A program made the translations under genes and the position numbers. This document shows positions 9,401-17,288 of a stretch of 64,000 bases of DNA, piece by piece. A model generated the notes under the pieces. The model did no database searches, had not been told where the DNA came from, and saw nothing but the letters and a program-made list of their open reading frames with translations. Each line of letters begins with the position of its first letter. Within the stretch, counting starts at the first letter, position 1. This DNA is from JAXMHQ01 sp046346665. GTDB taxonomy: Bacteria; Verrucomicrobiota; Verrucomicrobiia; Limisphaerales; JAXMHQ01. The stretch is from positions 65,355-129,354 of the forward strand of contig JAXMHQ010000008.1 of NCBI GenBank assembly GCA_046346665.1, read 5' to 3'.

Positions 9401-12400
9401 ATTCTGCCTCCTACAGCGGTGGCGGCTCCTACCAGGGAACTTTCTACAACTGCGTCTTCAGCAACAACGCGGCTGCTATTTATGGCGGTGGGTGCGAAAC
9501 AGGGACGGTCGTCGGATCCTTGCTGTACGCCAACTCCGCAGGCTACCGGGGCGGCGCAGGCGATAACTGCACGTTCAGAAACTCCAACCTAATCGGAAAT
9601 TCCGCTGTGGCAGGCGGGGGCGCTTACCGCGGCTCGGCGATGAACTCCATTTTTTTCCTCAATCGGGCCCTCTATTCCGCGGATTCACTCAGCACCGGGC
9701 TCGGATATTGTTGGACATCGGATCCGAACCTGGCCGACCTTTGCCATCTCTCGCCCTCCTCGCCCTGCATCGATGGCGGGCTTGCCTTCTATGTGCAGGG
9801 CACGGATATCGACGGTGAGGCCTGGAACAGCCCGCCTTCGATCGGCTGCGACGAGTTCTGGACGGCCTCGGGATCCGGCTCCATGCAGGTCGTGATTCAG
9901 TGCGACGGAACGAACGCGGTAGCCGGGCTTTCCACGGTCAACCTCGCGGGCCTGGTGACGGGTCATGCAACGAGCAATCGCTGGAATTTCGGCGACGGCG
10001 CCTCAGCCACCAATCTGCCACTGGTGAGCCACTCCTTCTCTTCGCCCGGGAATTATGCGGTCTCATTCAGCGCTTACAACGCCAGCAACCCCGGCGGCAT
10101 CAGCGCGACCGTGATGGTTCATGTTATCCCGGTGCACACCTACCCGGGCCTGGTCCATTATGTGGACGCAAATGGAACCAATCCGGTTTCTCCGTTCCTG
10201 AGCTGGGGCACTGCCGCAACAAATCTCCAGTTGGCAATCGATGCGGCCGATGTGGGCGACCGCATCCTGGCTACGAATGGAATCTACTCCACCGGAGGTT
10301 ACATGGTGTTCCAAACTAATTCGCCGCCGGATTCCGGCTCCGGCCAGATGACCCGAGCTTATTCACCTCGCCCGGTTTTGATCCAAAGCGTGAATGGACC
10401 TGCGGTGACCTTGATTCGCGGCGCGCAGCCAAATCTCACCGGCACCGACTTCGAACCCATCACACGGTGCGTCTATCTCACCAATGGCGCTATGTTGGAT
10501 GGGTTCACCTTGACCAACGGAACCACAGCCGATCTCTTCTACCTGCGCGACTCCTGGTTTGGGGGCGGCGTCTTGTGCGCCGGGAGCGATTCGGTGGTTT
10601 CCAATTGTGTTATTGCCGGCAATACCAGCGTGTTTGGAGGAGGCATCAGTGGCGGCACGCTCTACAACTGCAGCCTGCTAAGCAACAGTGCCGCCTACAC
10701 GGGCCCTAATAGCTTCGGCCTTGATCCGAGCGGAGGAGGAACATTCGGCAGCATCGCTGTGAATTGCACCTACAGAAACAACCTGGCCGCGCCCACGACA
10801 GGACAATACAAGAACCCCAGCTTCGGCGGCGGGGCCTGCTTCGGCGTCCTCAGCAATTGCGTGCTAATCAATAACTCCGCTTACACCGGGGGCGGGGCTG
10901 CCTCAAACACCCTCGTCAACTGCACGCTTCTCGGCAACGCGGCTCTTTATTCGGTCGGAGGAGCGTCCCAGTGCACCCTCAGCAATTGCAGCGTGGTGTT
11001 TAATACCTCGACCAATAGCATCAGCACCTCCACCGGCGGAGTTGGAGGCGGCAAAGTCTGGAACTCAATCATCGCCAGCAACAGCGCCTCCCTGGGTAGC
11101 GGCGGGGTCGGCGGCGCGACGGTGTATCACTCGTCCATCATCGGCAATGTCGTCACCAGGGCTGTCCCGGGCGCAAAAGGCGGCGGCGCCAGCATTTGCG
11201 CCCTCACCGATTGTATCATCACGGATAATTCGGCCTACTCGGGCGGCGGGGTCGCCTCGCCCGCCACATTGACCAATTGTCTCGTTGCCAGGAATACCGC
11301 CGTCCCAACCGCGGGCGGCGTTCTGGGTGGCACCGTGGTCAATTGCACCGTCGTCTCCAATACCGCGACAGATCCTTCCAGCACTGGCGGAGGAATCGCT
11401 TCAGCCACCGTCTACAACTCAATCTTAATCGGGAATTCGGCCGCGTCCGGACCGAATTACTCCGGCAGCACCCTGAAGTACTGCCTCACCTTGCCCGCGA
11501 CATCCGATGCCACCGTTCTCACCAACGACCCCGCTTTCGTCGATCCGCTGAACGGCAACTACCACCTTCAATCCAATTCCCCCTGCATCAACTCAGGATT
11601 CAACAGTTATATCCGCACCAACATCGACCTCGACGGGAACCCCCGCATCCAGGGTGGCACGGTGGACATCGGCGCCTATGAGTTCCAGTCCCCGTCCTCC
11701 ATCCTGTCCTATGCCTGGGCCCAGCAATATGGAATCCCCACCGGCGGCTCGGCCGACTTCACCGATCCTGATCATGACGGGATGAACAACTGGCAGGAAT
11801 GGCAGACGCATACGGATCCCATCAACGCGGCATCCGCGCTCAAAATGTTGTCGTTCTCCAACGACGTCTCCGGCATGACGATCGCCTGGCAGGGTGTTTC
11901 CGGGGTCAACTACTTCATCGAGCGCAGTAGCAACCTCGGGGCGCATCCAGGCTTCTTCACACTCGCCACCAACATCGCCGGCCAGGACGGCACCAACACG
12001 TTCATCGACACCAGTGCCGCCGGCTCGCGCCTGTTCTATCGCGTCGGAGTTCAGACTCCCGGTTACCAGGTCCAGAGCGCTGCCTCCACCATTCCCTTCA
12101 CCTGGCTCCAGAAATTCGATCTGCCGACGGATGGCTCGGCCGACTTCACCGATCCCGATCACGACGGGCTGAACGACTGGCAGGAATGGAAGGCGGGCAC
12201 CAGTCCGCTGGATGCCGGGTCGGTGCTCAAAATGATTTCCGCCACCAACGACGTCTCCGGGATCACCGTCACTTGGCAGAGCGTCCCCGGAATTTATTAC
12301 AACCTGCTGCGCAGCTCGGATCCGGCTGCGGGATTCTCGACAATCGCCTACACCATCCTCGGCCAACCCGGCAACACGAGTTACACCGACGGCACCGCCA

Positions 12401-12441
12401 CCGGCCCCAGCCCATATTTTTATCGCGTCCAAGTGCCTTGA
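6493..12441 (+). CDS. Giant secreted protein of four beta-helix units with PKD linkers
   Basis: 1982 residues, starting at GTG with a good ribosome site (AAGGA, six bases upstream). A signal peptide is seen at residues 1-24 (FFVMVLTAF core, ending TAA). Four tandem units begin near residues 27, 424, 821 and 1221. Each opens with a YV-x-GTNP-x-P-x-W-TAATNIQDA segment and a NGVY/GG/NRVA stretch, then CVYLTNGASL-x-GFTL and Gly/Asn-rich turns (NNC, SNN, GGG) typical of right-handed parallel beta-helices of the polymorphic outer-membrane repeat type. PKD-like domains with WNFGDG and HTW motifs separate the first units. The last 240 residues hold two copies of a module with a calcium-type loop (DPDHDG-x-N-x-WQEW) and an FYRV ending. 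It probably acts outside the cell as a surface or carbohydrate-active scaffold. No catalytic residues can be assigned. Confidence 0.85.
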   Translation: MTSRRSFFVMVLTAFCGGNALTAATLYVNVSGTNPNPPFAAWATAATNIQDAVDMATPGDLVLVTNGVYQEGGRIVYGALMNRVAATSAITVQSVNGAGVTRITGSAYRGDSAIRCVYLTNGASLVGFTLESGATRNAGDEFAEQCGGGVWCESSSAVLSNCVITGCTANCGGGGAYQGTLYSCVVSNNSSGPGDETFGLGHGGGGYSNVLNNCSISANLSYYGGGAFGCVLNNCTVTSNTAEEGGGADNSTIHNSILIGNTQNNQWNSSLDYCCIQPLVEGAGNIDSDPQLTDGSRISAASPCRGAGSALYSAGTDIDGEPWLNPPSIGCDEYYVPWGPLTVAISAGATNAISAFNLSFSGLIVGGYTGLIWNLGDGTTISNQLNISHTWMAPGDYTLYLTVYNSTYFDGVSNSVTVHIRDHPVQYVSPASLNPSPPYTTWQNAAHAIQDALDSGFAGGTVLVSNGVYSTGGRTVYGSLTNRVAATQPMTIRSVNGPAVTIIQGNPGGGETAVRCVYLTNGASLSGFTLTGGSTRNDGDSYLEQSGAAVWCESTNGYVSNCVISASSAAYSGGAAYEGTLYSCTLSNNSAFNYGGGAMNSVLNVCWLYSNASYSGGGAAGCLLNNCTLVSNAAQYGGGTDGGTMNNCIIAANTAPNGPNYYGGTLNYCCTQPLPSTGSGNIANDPHLSDSVHLTGASPCRNAGIFSVLGMLDLDAQPFLNPPSIGCDEYYASDMNGPLLPTIIVDITNALTAYTFTFTGSISGRYTQFVWNFGDGTSMTNQLVVTHTWPLQGDFPVVLTAYNETYPGGIASTVTVHTLDHPVQYVSSNGINPVPPYLSWATAATNIQDAINAGYYGGTILVSNGIYSAGGRVTTGALTNRVAISIPMTVTSINGPNFTVIKGFQIPGIVFDGSAVRCAYLTNGASLIGFTLTGGGTAPYEFTAGNDQSGGGIWCESAGATISNCVIVGNSASYSGGGSYQGTFYNCVFSNNAAAIYGGGCETGTVVGSLLYANSAGYRGGAGDNCTFRNSNLIGNSAVAGGGAYRGSAMNSIFFLNRALYSADSLSTGLGYCWTSDPNLADLCHLSPSSPCIDGGLAFYVQGTDIDGEAWNSPPSIGCDEFWTASGSGSMQVVIQCDGTNAVAGLSTVNLAGLVTGHATSNRWNFGDGASATNLPLVSHSFSSPGNYAVSFSAYNASNPGGISATVMVHVIPVHTYPGLVHYVDANGTNPVSPFLSWGTAATNLQLAIDAADVGDRILATNGIYSTGGYMVFQTNSPPDSGSGQMTRAYSPRPVLIQSVNGPAVTLIRGAQPNLTGTDFEPITRCVYLTNGAMLDGFTLTNGTTADLFYLRDSWFGGGVLCAGSDSVVSNCVIAGNTSVFGGGISGGTLYNCSLLSNSAAYTGPNSFGLDPSGGGTFGSIAVNCTYRNNLAAPTTGQYKNPSFGGGACFGVLSNCVLINNSAYTGGGAASNTLVNCTLLGNAALYSVGGASQCTLSNCSVVFNTSTNSISTSTGGVGGGKVWNSIIASNSASLGSGGVGGATVYHSSIIGNVVTRAVPGAKGGGASICALTDCIITDNSAYSGGGVASPATLTNCLVARNTAVPTAGGVLGGTVVNCTVVSNTATDPSSTGGGIASATVYNSILIGNSAASGPNYSGSTLKYCLTLPATSDATVLTNDPAFVDPLNGNYHLQSNSPCINSGFNSYIRTNIDLDGNPRIQGGTVDIGAYEFQSPSSILSYAWAQQYGIPTGGSADFTDPDHDGMNNWQEWQTHTDPINAASALKMLSFSNDVSGMTIAWQGVSGVNYFIERSSNLGAHPGFFTLATNIAGQDGTNTFIDTSAAGSRLFYRVGVQTPGYQVQSAASTIPFTWLQKFDLPTDGSADFTDPDHDGLNDWQEWKAGTSPLDAGSVLKMISATNDVSGITVTWQSVPGIYYNLLRSSDPAAGFSTIAYTILGQPGNTSYTDGTATGPSPYFYRVQVP

Positions 12442-12641
12442 CCCCTGTCGGCCGCCGGGAACACTGGCCTTGCACCACGAAGGGGTCAGTCCCGGCTATT
12501 GTTGAAAGTTCAGGAGCGGATGGCTCTGGAAGGTTTTGGTCCCGGATTGCAGGTGAGGCGTTGGAGTCCATCCCGGGAAGACGGGAGAGACTGGATGCGA
12601 GAGGTCTTGCTTTCTCACTCCTTCTGCCGGACCTTAACATC

Positions 12642-13034
12642 ATGAAGACGTGCTCCTATTGCGGCGCGAATTACGGCGACGAATCCACGGAGTGCCCGGT
12701 GGACCACACCCCGCTCAACGATCCACCCGCGACAAAAACCGGTGAGGTTGCGGAATCCGGTCCAGCCGGGCAACACACGATGCGCTATGAATTCGTGCCG
12801 TTTTCGCCGGCGGAACAGCACCTGGACTGGGTGACGCTGATTCGCTGCGACAAGCTGGCGTCGGCCGATGTCGTAACCAGCCGCTTGAACGCGGAAGGAA
12901 TCGAAGTCTTTCTGCCCGAAGAAACCCTGATGCAATCGGTGGGATTGAACGTCGCGTTTGGCTATGTCCGTGTCCAGGTGGCTCCGGAGGATTACGACAA
13001 GGCCAGGGCGATTCTGGAAACCGCGGCTGCCTGA
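12642..13034 (+). CDS. Zinc-ribbon and DUF2007-like signal-transducing protein
   Basis: 130 residues. The N-terminus has a CSYCG then C-x-VDHTPL arrangement suggestive of a zinc ribbon. Residues 55-130 resemble DUF2007 (PII-like fold): a TLIRCDKLASADVVTSRL segment followed by GIEVFLPEE and a VQV-x-PEDY-x-KAR end. DUF2007 proteins are small cytoplasmic proteins of unknown ligand. ATG 12642 was chosen because upstream in-frame sequence has no conserved character. It stands alone between the giant surface protein and a lipoprotein. The 200-bp spacer before it shows nothing else I recognise. Confidence 0.7.
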   Translation: MKTCSYCGANYGDESTECPVDHTPLNDPPATKTGEVAESGPAGQHTMRYEFVPFSPAEQHLDWVTLIRCDKLASADVVTSRLNAEGIEVFLPEETLMQSVGLNVAFGYVRVQVAPEDYDKARAILETAAA

Positions 13035-13052
13035 AATGCGGTCGCCAAGCAC

Positions 13053-13140
13053 ACGTAACCACGAATGAAGACGGATAGAGACCTTTGACGCGAATTATCT
13101 CGAATTGAATTCGTGTCAATTCGCCATAATTCGCGTCAAA
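13053..13140. repeat. Composite CGCGTCAATT/ATCCGTGG repeat unit, hairpin form
   Basis: TTTGACGCGAATTAT at 13084-13098 is the exact reverse complement of ATAATTCGCGTCAAA at 13126-13140, giving a 15-bp stem with a 27-nt loop. The 30 bases before it (AACCACGAATGAAGACGGAT) are the complement of the ATCCGTGTTCATCCGTGGTT tail found beside the same core at 35850-35928 and 40204-40326. Confidence 0.75.
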
Positions 13141-13259
13141 GCGTCCCCGGCCTGGCCTGCGTCCCTCCGTGTCGGGTTTTCAGGTGCCTTTCTTTTTTCG
13201 TTGGTAAATCGGGGCGGAGTGCTATTTTGCCGACGGAAATCGACACAACACTTTTGCCT

Positions 13260-13763
13260 ATGAACATTCAGTCGAACAGCCGCCGGTTCCCGGGCCTGCT
13301 GCCGGGTTGCGTCGCCGCCTGCCTCCTGCTGCTGGGCGCGGGCTGCGCTTCCATGAGCTCGTCGGCGCCGGATTCGCTGGATAATCCGACCACCAACACC
13401 TGGACCGTGTCGGCGACGTTTGCGTCGGGCAAACACGACACGTTCGACATGGCGCCGGAATCGATGCATCAATTCGCCGCTCAACAGCAGGTGACTTATT
13501 TGTCCGCCGTTTCGAAGGGGGCCCGCCCGGTGACGCACGCGCTGTCCACCCGCGATCTCCAGCGCCTGCGCCAGTCGGCGCCCGGCGAACTCATGCTGGT
13601 GGTTTATGAAGACGGACTCACGGCGCTTTCGCCCAACATCAAAAGGAACATCGAGCGCGTCCTGTCCCAGGAAGATTACAATCGCGGAGAATATTTTCGA
13701 CTGCTCCGCCTCGAAGACCAGGCGGCCATGCTGTGGAAACAGCAGGTGACGGGAAGCAAGTAG
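13260..13763 (+). CDS. Predicted lipoprotein of unknown function
   Basis: 167 residues with a hydrophobic N-terminal stretch (CVAACLLLLGAGC) ending in a clear lipobox, Cys29 as the lipid-attached residue. The mature part is mixed alpha/beta with no domain I recognise; it contains a VSATFASGKHDTF strand pair and an EDGLTALSPNIKRNIERVL segment. ATG 13260 is favoured because the signal peptide starts there; the frame is open upstream only through repeat-rich spacer. It sits between a DUF2007 gene and the LpxH-like gene. A cell-envelope location is inferred from the lipobox only. Confidence 0.72.
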   Translation: MNIQSNSRRFPGLLPGCVAACLLLLGAGCASMSSSAPDSLDNPTTNTWTVSATFASGKHDTFDMAPESMHQFAAQQQVTYLSAVSKGARPVTHALSTRDLQRLRQSAPGELMLVVYEDGLTALSPNIKRNIERVLSQEDYNRGEYFRLLRLEDQAAMLWKQQVTGSK

Positions 13764-13788
13764 ATTGGCGATAGGCCTGGCGGCCCTG

Positions 13789-13816
13789 CCCTCGCCCCTC
13801 GACCTTCGACCCTCGA
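13789..13816. repeat. Degenerate heptamer array (CCCTCGA type)
   Basis: Four 7-nt units in register: CCCTCGC, CCCTCGA, CCTTCGA and CCCTCGA, beginning 25 bp after the lipoprotein stop. The bases before it (ATTGGCGATAGGC) resemble the TTGGCTA tract at 17265. No inverted partner array is evident nearby. Confidence 0.65.
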
Positions 13817-13960
13817 CTTCCTGTCCGGGACTCGCAGCAGCTCGTCCCTGCAGGGTGTTTTGTGACGATCTTCCGCGCGGGTGACGTTTCGGCGACGTTC
13901 GAGTCACAATCCCGGTTTGCCGTTGATTTCGGGCCGCGCTTCCGCCGATGGTTCGGCAAG

Positions 13961-14917
13961 ATGAATGCGCCAAGCGAAACCGGCCCGCGCCGATACCGGT
14001 CCATCTGGATTTCCGACATCCACCTCGGCACCCGCCACGCGCGCGTGGACGAACTGCTCGAGTTCCTGCGCGAAACCGAATGCCGCTACCTCTACGTGGT
14101 CGGCGATTTCCTGGACGGCTGGCAGTTGCGGTCGAAGTGGCACTGGGAGAATTCCTACAACGTGCTGATCCAGAAACTGCTTCGGAAAAGCCGCAAGGAA
14201 ACTCAGATCGTCTATCTCACGGGCAATCACGACGAGTTCCTGGACCAGTTCCTGGGGATGAATTTCGGCAGCGTCGTGCTGGCGCGGGAGGTGATTCACA
14301 CGGCGGCGGACGGCAAGCGTTACCTGGTCCTGCACGGACACCAGTTCGACGGGGTCATGCACTTCAACCGGCTGCTCGATCGCGTCGGAACGAAGCTTTA
14401 CGACTGGATCCTGGACTTCAACTTGCACTTCAACCGCGTCCGGCGCATGCTCGGTTTCGGCTACTGGTCCATCGCCGCCTACCTGAAATACAAGGCGAAG
14501 GCGGCGGTGAAATATGTCACCGATTTTGAGAATGCGATTCTGCAGGCGGCCCGGAAACATGATGTGCAGGGGATTATTTGCGGCCACATTCACCGGCCCG
14601 AGATCAAGACGGTTGATGGGATCACGTATTTGAACAGCGGGGATTGGGTCGAGAGCTGTACGGCCCTGGTCGAGGAATTCGACGGAACGATCAAACTGGT
14701 GCATTTCCATGAAACTGATGCTGTGCGTGCTCGGCGAGGGAAGAGGTCACATGACGCAATCCCTGGCGGTGAAGGAGATGGCGGAATCGGCCGGGCACCA
14801 GGTGGTGAGCGTCGTGCTTGGAATGGGACCCCGGCGAACGGTGCCGCCCTTCTTTGCTTCGGGAATGAAGATGCCCGTCTGCCGGATTCCCACGCTCGAA
14901 TTTCGATCCCGGCATAA
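13961..14917 (+). CDS. LpxH-like calcineurin-type metallophosphoesterase
   Basis: A 318-residue frame whose first 250 residues match the UDP-2,3-diacylglucosamine diphosphatase family, which hydrolyses a lipid A precursor on the cytoplasmic face of the inner membrane. The dimetal motifs are visible: SDIHLGT (D-x-H), VVGDFLDGW (GD-x-x-D), GNHDEF (GNH), and GHIHRPE near the end. The frame does not stop there; it runs 209 bp into the next gene and adds about 68 Arg/Gly-rich residues with no family character. The N-terminus is uncertain: ATG 13961 lies 10 codons before the first motif, while GTG 13862 would add 33 residues. The pairing with a glycosyltransferase suggests an envelope lipid or glycan role. 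Confidence 0.82.
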   Translation: MNAPSETGPRRYRSIWISDIHLGTRHARVDELLEFLRETECRYLYVVGDFLDGWQLRSKWHWENSYNVLIQKLLRKSRKETQIVYLTGNHDEFLDQFLGMNFGSVVLAREVIHTAADGKRYLVLHGHQFDGVMHFNRLLDRVGTKLYDWILDFNLHFNRVRRMLGFGYWSIAAYLKYKAKAAVKYVTDFENAILQAARKHDVQGIICGHIHRPEIKTVDGITYLNSGDWVESCTALVEEFDGTIKLVHFHETDAVRARRGKRSHDAIPGGEGDGGIGRAPGGERRAWNGTPANGAALLCFGNEDARLPDSHARISIPA

Positions 14918-15812
14918 TCGCCAGATCCACCTGCCTTCCACCATCGCCGGCGCCGCGCGCCAGTTCCCGGCCTACGCCCGCGCCCTCCGAACGCTGCACC
15001 AGCAGGTGCGGGAATCCCGGCCGGATGTCATCGTGAATTTTTTCGAACCGCTCACCGCCCTGTTCGCCGCCACCTGCCGGCGCCGTCCGCCCGTCGTCGC
15101 CGTCGGCCACCAGTTCCTGTGCAACCACCCGGACTTCGTTCGCTCCACCGAAATGCGGGGCCAGCAGCGGTTCCTGCGGCGCTACGTTCAATTCATGGGA
15201 ACCGCCTCCCACAAGCTCGCCCTCTCGTTTTACCCCGCGGCGGACCGTCCCCGGAACAAGCTCACCGTCTGCCCGCCCCTGCTCCGCGGCCGCGTCTTCG
15301 ATCTCCCCTCCACCGAAGGCGATTACGTGCTCGTCTACCTCGTCCACCACGGCTACGCGGAACAAATCCTTTCCTGGCACGAACGCAATCCCGCGGTGAA
15401 ACTTCACTGCTTCTACGACAAACCCGACGCACCGCCGGAATTCAAGCACGACGAGACGCTCACGTTCCACCGGCTGGACGGCGAGAAATTCCTGACTTTG
15501 ATGGCCGGCTGCCGCGCGGTCGCCTGCACCGCCGGCTTCGAAACCCTCTGCGAAGCCGCGTGGCTCGGCAGACCCTTGTTCCTCGTCCCGGTCGAAAATC
15601 ACGTCGAACAACACCTCAACGCGCTCGACGCCGTCCGCGCCGGACTCGGCGTCCACGACACCCGCTTCAACCTGGATCGCCTCGCCGAATTGCCGCCCCG
15701 GCTCGATAATCAAAAAATCCGCGACTGGTTCAGCCAAACCAAATCCATCGTGCTCCACAAACTCGAGCGGGCCGTAGCGGAAAGCGCGCCCAAAACCCCG
15801 CAGGGCCTTTAG
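14709..15812 (+). CDS. MurG-like (GT28-fold) glycosyltransferase
   Basis: 367 residues with a GT-B fold character: an N-terminal MLCVLGEGRGHMTQ glycine-rich loop as in MurG-type and MJ1255-type enzymes, an RPDVIVNFFEP strand, and a C-terminal nucleotide-sugar region (CTAGFETLCEAAWLGRP, then VPVENHVEQHLNA) with the family's conserved Gly-Gly/Glu pattern. Such enzymes move a sugar from a nucleotide donor to a lipid or glycan acceptor at the inner membrane. ATG 14709 is immediately followed by the conserved N-terminus, so the start is solid even though it lies inside the frame of the upstream phosphoesterase. The GH1 gene starts six bases after the stop, so the three are likely co-transcribed. 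Confidence 0.83.
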   Translation: MKLMLCVLGEGRGHMTQSLAVKEMAESAGHQVVSVVLGMGPRRTVPPFFASGMKMPVCRIPTLEFRSRHNRQIHLPSTIAGAARQFPAYARALRTLHQQVRESRPDVIVNFFEPLTALFAATCRRRPPVVAVGHQFLCNHPDFVRSTEMRGQQRFLRRYVQFMGTASHKLALSFYPAADRPRNKLTVCPPLLRGRVFDLPSTEGDYVLVYLVHHGYAEQILSWHERNPAVKLHCFYDKPDAPPEFKHDETLTFHRLDGEKFLTLMAGCRAVACTAGFETLCEAAWLGRPLFLVPVENHVEQHLNALDAVRAGLGVHDTRFNLDRLAELPPRLDNQKIRDWFSQTKSIVLHKLERAVAESAPKTPQGL

Positions 15813-15818
15813 CCGTTC

Positions 15819-17072
15819 ATGGCCGATCCCAAGCGCCTTCCACTCCGATTTCCTCCAGGCTTCCGCTGGGGTACCGCCACGTCGCCCACACAGGTCGAAG
15901 GACGCGTGCAGAATGAATGGACGTCCGTGATCGCGCGCGACGGCCGCACCTGCGAGGCCGCCTGCGACAGCTATCACCGTTACCCGGAAGACATCGACTG
16001 GATGCGCCGGCTCGGCGTGAACGCCTACCGCTTCGGCATCGAATGGTCCCGCCTTCAGCCCGAGTCCGGCGGGGCGTTGAACCAAAAGGAACTCGACCGT
16101 TACCGAAACCAGCTCGATCTCCTGCACAACGCCGGCATCGAGCCCATGCCGGTCCTGCATCACTTTTCAAATCCGCCCTGGATCAACCGCGCCGGCGCCT
16201 GGACGGAGCGCGCGACCGTGGACGCGTTCACGGATTACCTCCGCCGCCTGGTTCCCGCTCTCCGCGGCCACGTGCGCGTCTGGAACACGTTCAACGAACC
16301 CGAAACCTACGCCTGCTGCGGCTACCTGGTCGGGGAATTCCCGCCGTTCCACCAGGCCCGCGTCGGCGCCTGCCGGCGCGTGATCGAAAACATGGCCGCC
16401 GCCCATCGGCGCGCCTGCGACATCCTCCGCGCCGCCGGCAGCGCGCTTGGACCGGTGGAGGTCGGTTTTTCCAAGAACTGGACCTGGTACGCACCGCACG
16501 ACGACCGGCTGCCCTGGGATGTTGTGCTGGCCGATTTCGCGCACCAGCAGCTCAACGAATTCGTGCTGGAAAGTTTTTTGCAGGGCGGGCCCGCGCACGG
16601 CGCGACGTTTCTCGGGGTGAATTACTACGGCCGTGTGCGCTTCCGACATTGCTGGCCCCTGGTGCCCATGTGCGGGTTCACCCCGGAATACCTCGCCCGC
16701 CTCGGCATCGCCTGCGACGACATGCTCGAACGGCACCCGGCCGGCCTGGAACAAACCCTCGTCCGCCTCGCGGCCGAGTCGGGCCTCCCCATCTACGTCA
16801 CGGAACACGGCAGCGCGTCGACCGATGAAGCCTTCCGCGAGGCCGATCTTTACGAGAACCTCGCCGCCCTGCACCGCGCCCTGCATCGCGGCGTGGACGT
16901 GCGCGGTTTTTACTATTGGTCGCTCCTCGACAACTTCGAATGGCAATTCGGTTACACGAAGAAATTCGGATTGCTGGCAGTGAACTTCGACGACCCGGCC
17001 CTGCCGCGTTCGACGAAGCCGCTGGCCCGGACTTACGAATCGATCTGCCGCGCAAACGCCCTGCCCCCGTAG
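15819..17072 (+). CDS. Glycoside hydrolase family 1 (beta-glucosidase-like)
   Basis: A 417-residue TIM-barrel enzyme of GH1, slightly shorter than the usual 440-470. The N-terminal FRWGTATSPTQVEG and the YHRYPEDIDWMRRLGVNAYRF region are family hallmarks. The acid/base Glu is E160 in NTFNEPE and the nucleophile is E329 in YVTEHG; the aglycone-side WSLLDNFEWQFGY is present near the C-terminus. In most GH1 enzymes the nucleophile motif is TENG, so His330 replaces the usual Asn. No signal peptide is seen, so it probably acts on imported beta-glycosides. The TAG stop coincides with the first bases of a partial GTAGCCGCG repeat. Confidence 0.9.
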   Translation: MADPKRLPLRFPPGFRWGTATSPTQVEGRVQNEWTSVIARDGRTCEAACDSYHRYPEDIDWMRRLGVNAYRFGIEWSRLQPESGGALNQKELDRYRNQLDLLHNAGIEPMPVLHHFSNPPWINRAGAWTERATVDAFTDYLRRLVPALRGHVRVWNTFNEPETYACCGYLVGEFPPFHQARVGACRRVIENMAAAHRRACDILRAAGSALGPVEVGFSKNWTWYAPHDDRLPWDVVLADFAHQQLNEFVLESFLQGGPAHGATFLGVNYYGRVRFRHCWPLVPMCGFTPEYLARLGIACDDMLERHPAGLEQTLVRLAAESGLPIYVTEHGSASTDEAFREADLYENLAALHRALHRGVDVRGFYYWSLLDNFEWQFGYTKKFGLLAVNFDDPALPRSTKPLARTYESICRANALPP

Positions 17073-17086
17073 CCGCGCATTTCCTC

Positions 17087-17264
17087 GCAGCCGCGATCGT
17101 GAGATCGCGGGCCCTTGCATGTAGGAGACGAGGTGACGAGTCTCAAACCCTTTGCCTTTAGTTGGCGCCTCCTCACGTCGGCTGCTACCCTGGATCATCC
17201 ATGCGATCTTGAGCTCGCGGATCCCGCTATTCCTTGTAGCCGCGATCGTCAGATCGCGGATCCC
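17087..17264. repeat. Two or more copies of the GTAGCCGCGAT palindromic repeat before the IS
   Basis: Clear copies are at 17087-17114 (GCAGCC tag) and 17236-17264 (GTAGCC tag). A partial GTAGCCGCG at 17069-17077 overlaps the GH1 stop, and a degenerate ATGCGATCTTGAGCTCGCGG lies at 17201-17220. The rest of the spacer shows no gene. Confidence 0.8.
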
Positions 17265-17288
17265 TTGGCTATTGGCTATCGGCACTAG
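17265..17288. repeat. Heptamer tract, left half, split by the IS
   Basis: 7-nt units TTGGCTA, TTGGCTA and TCGGCAC, followed by the TAG where the insertion sequence begins. The same motif resumes directly after the element at 18610, so the IS landed inside this tract. Confidence 0.65.

Noticed and set aside
12434..12490. Terminator after the giant beta-helix gene (GACCCCT with AGGGGTC)
   Set aside because: Only 7 bp of pairing across about 35 bases and no T-run, too weak to annotate.
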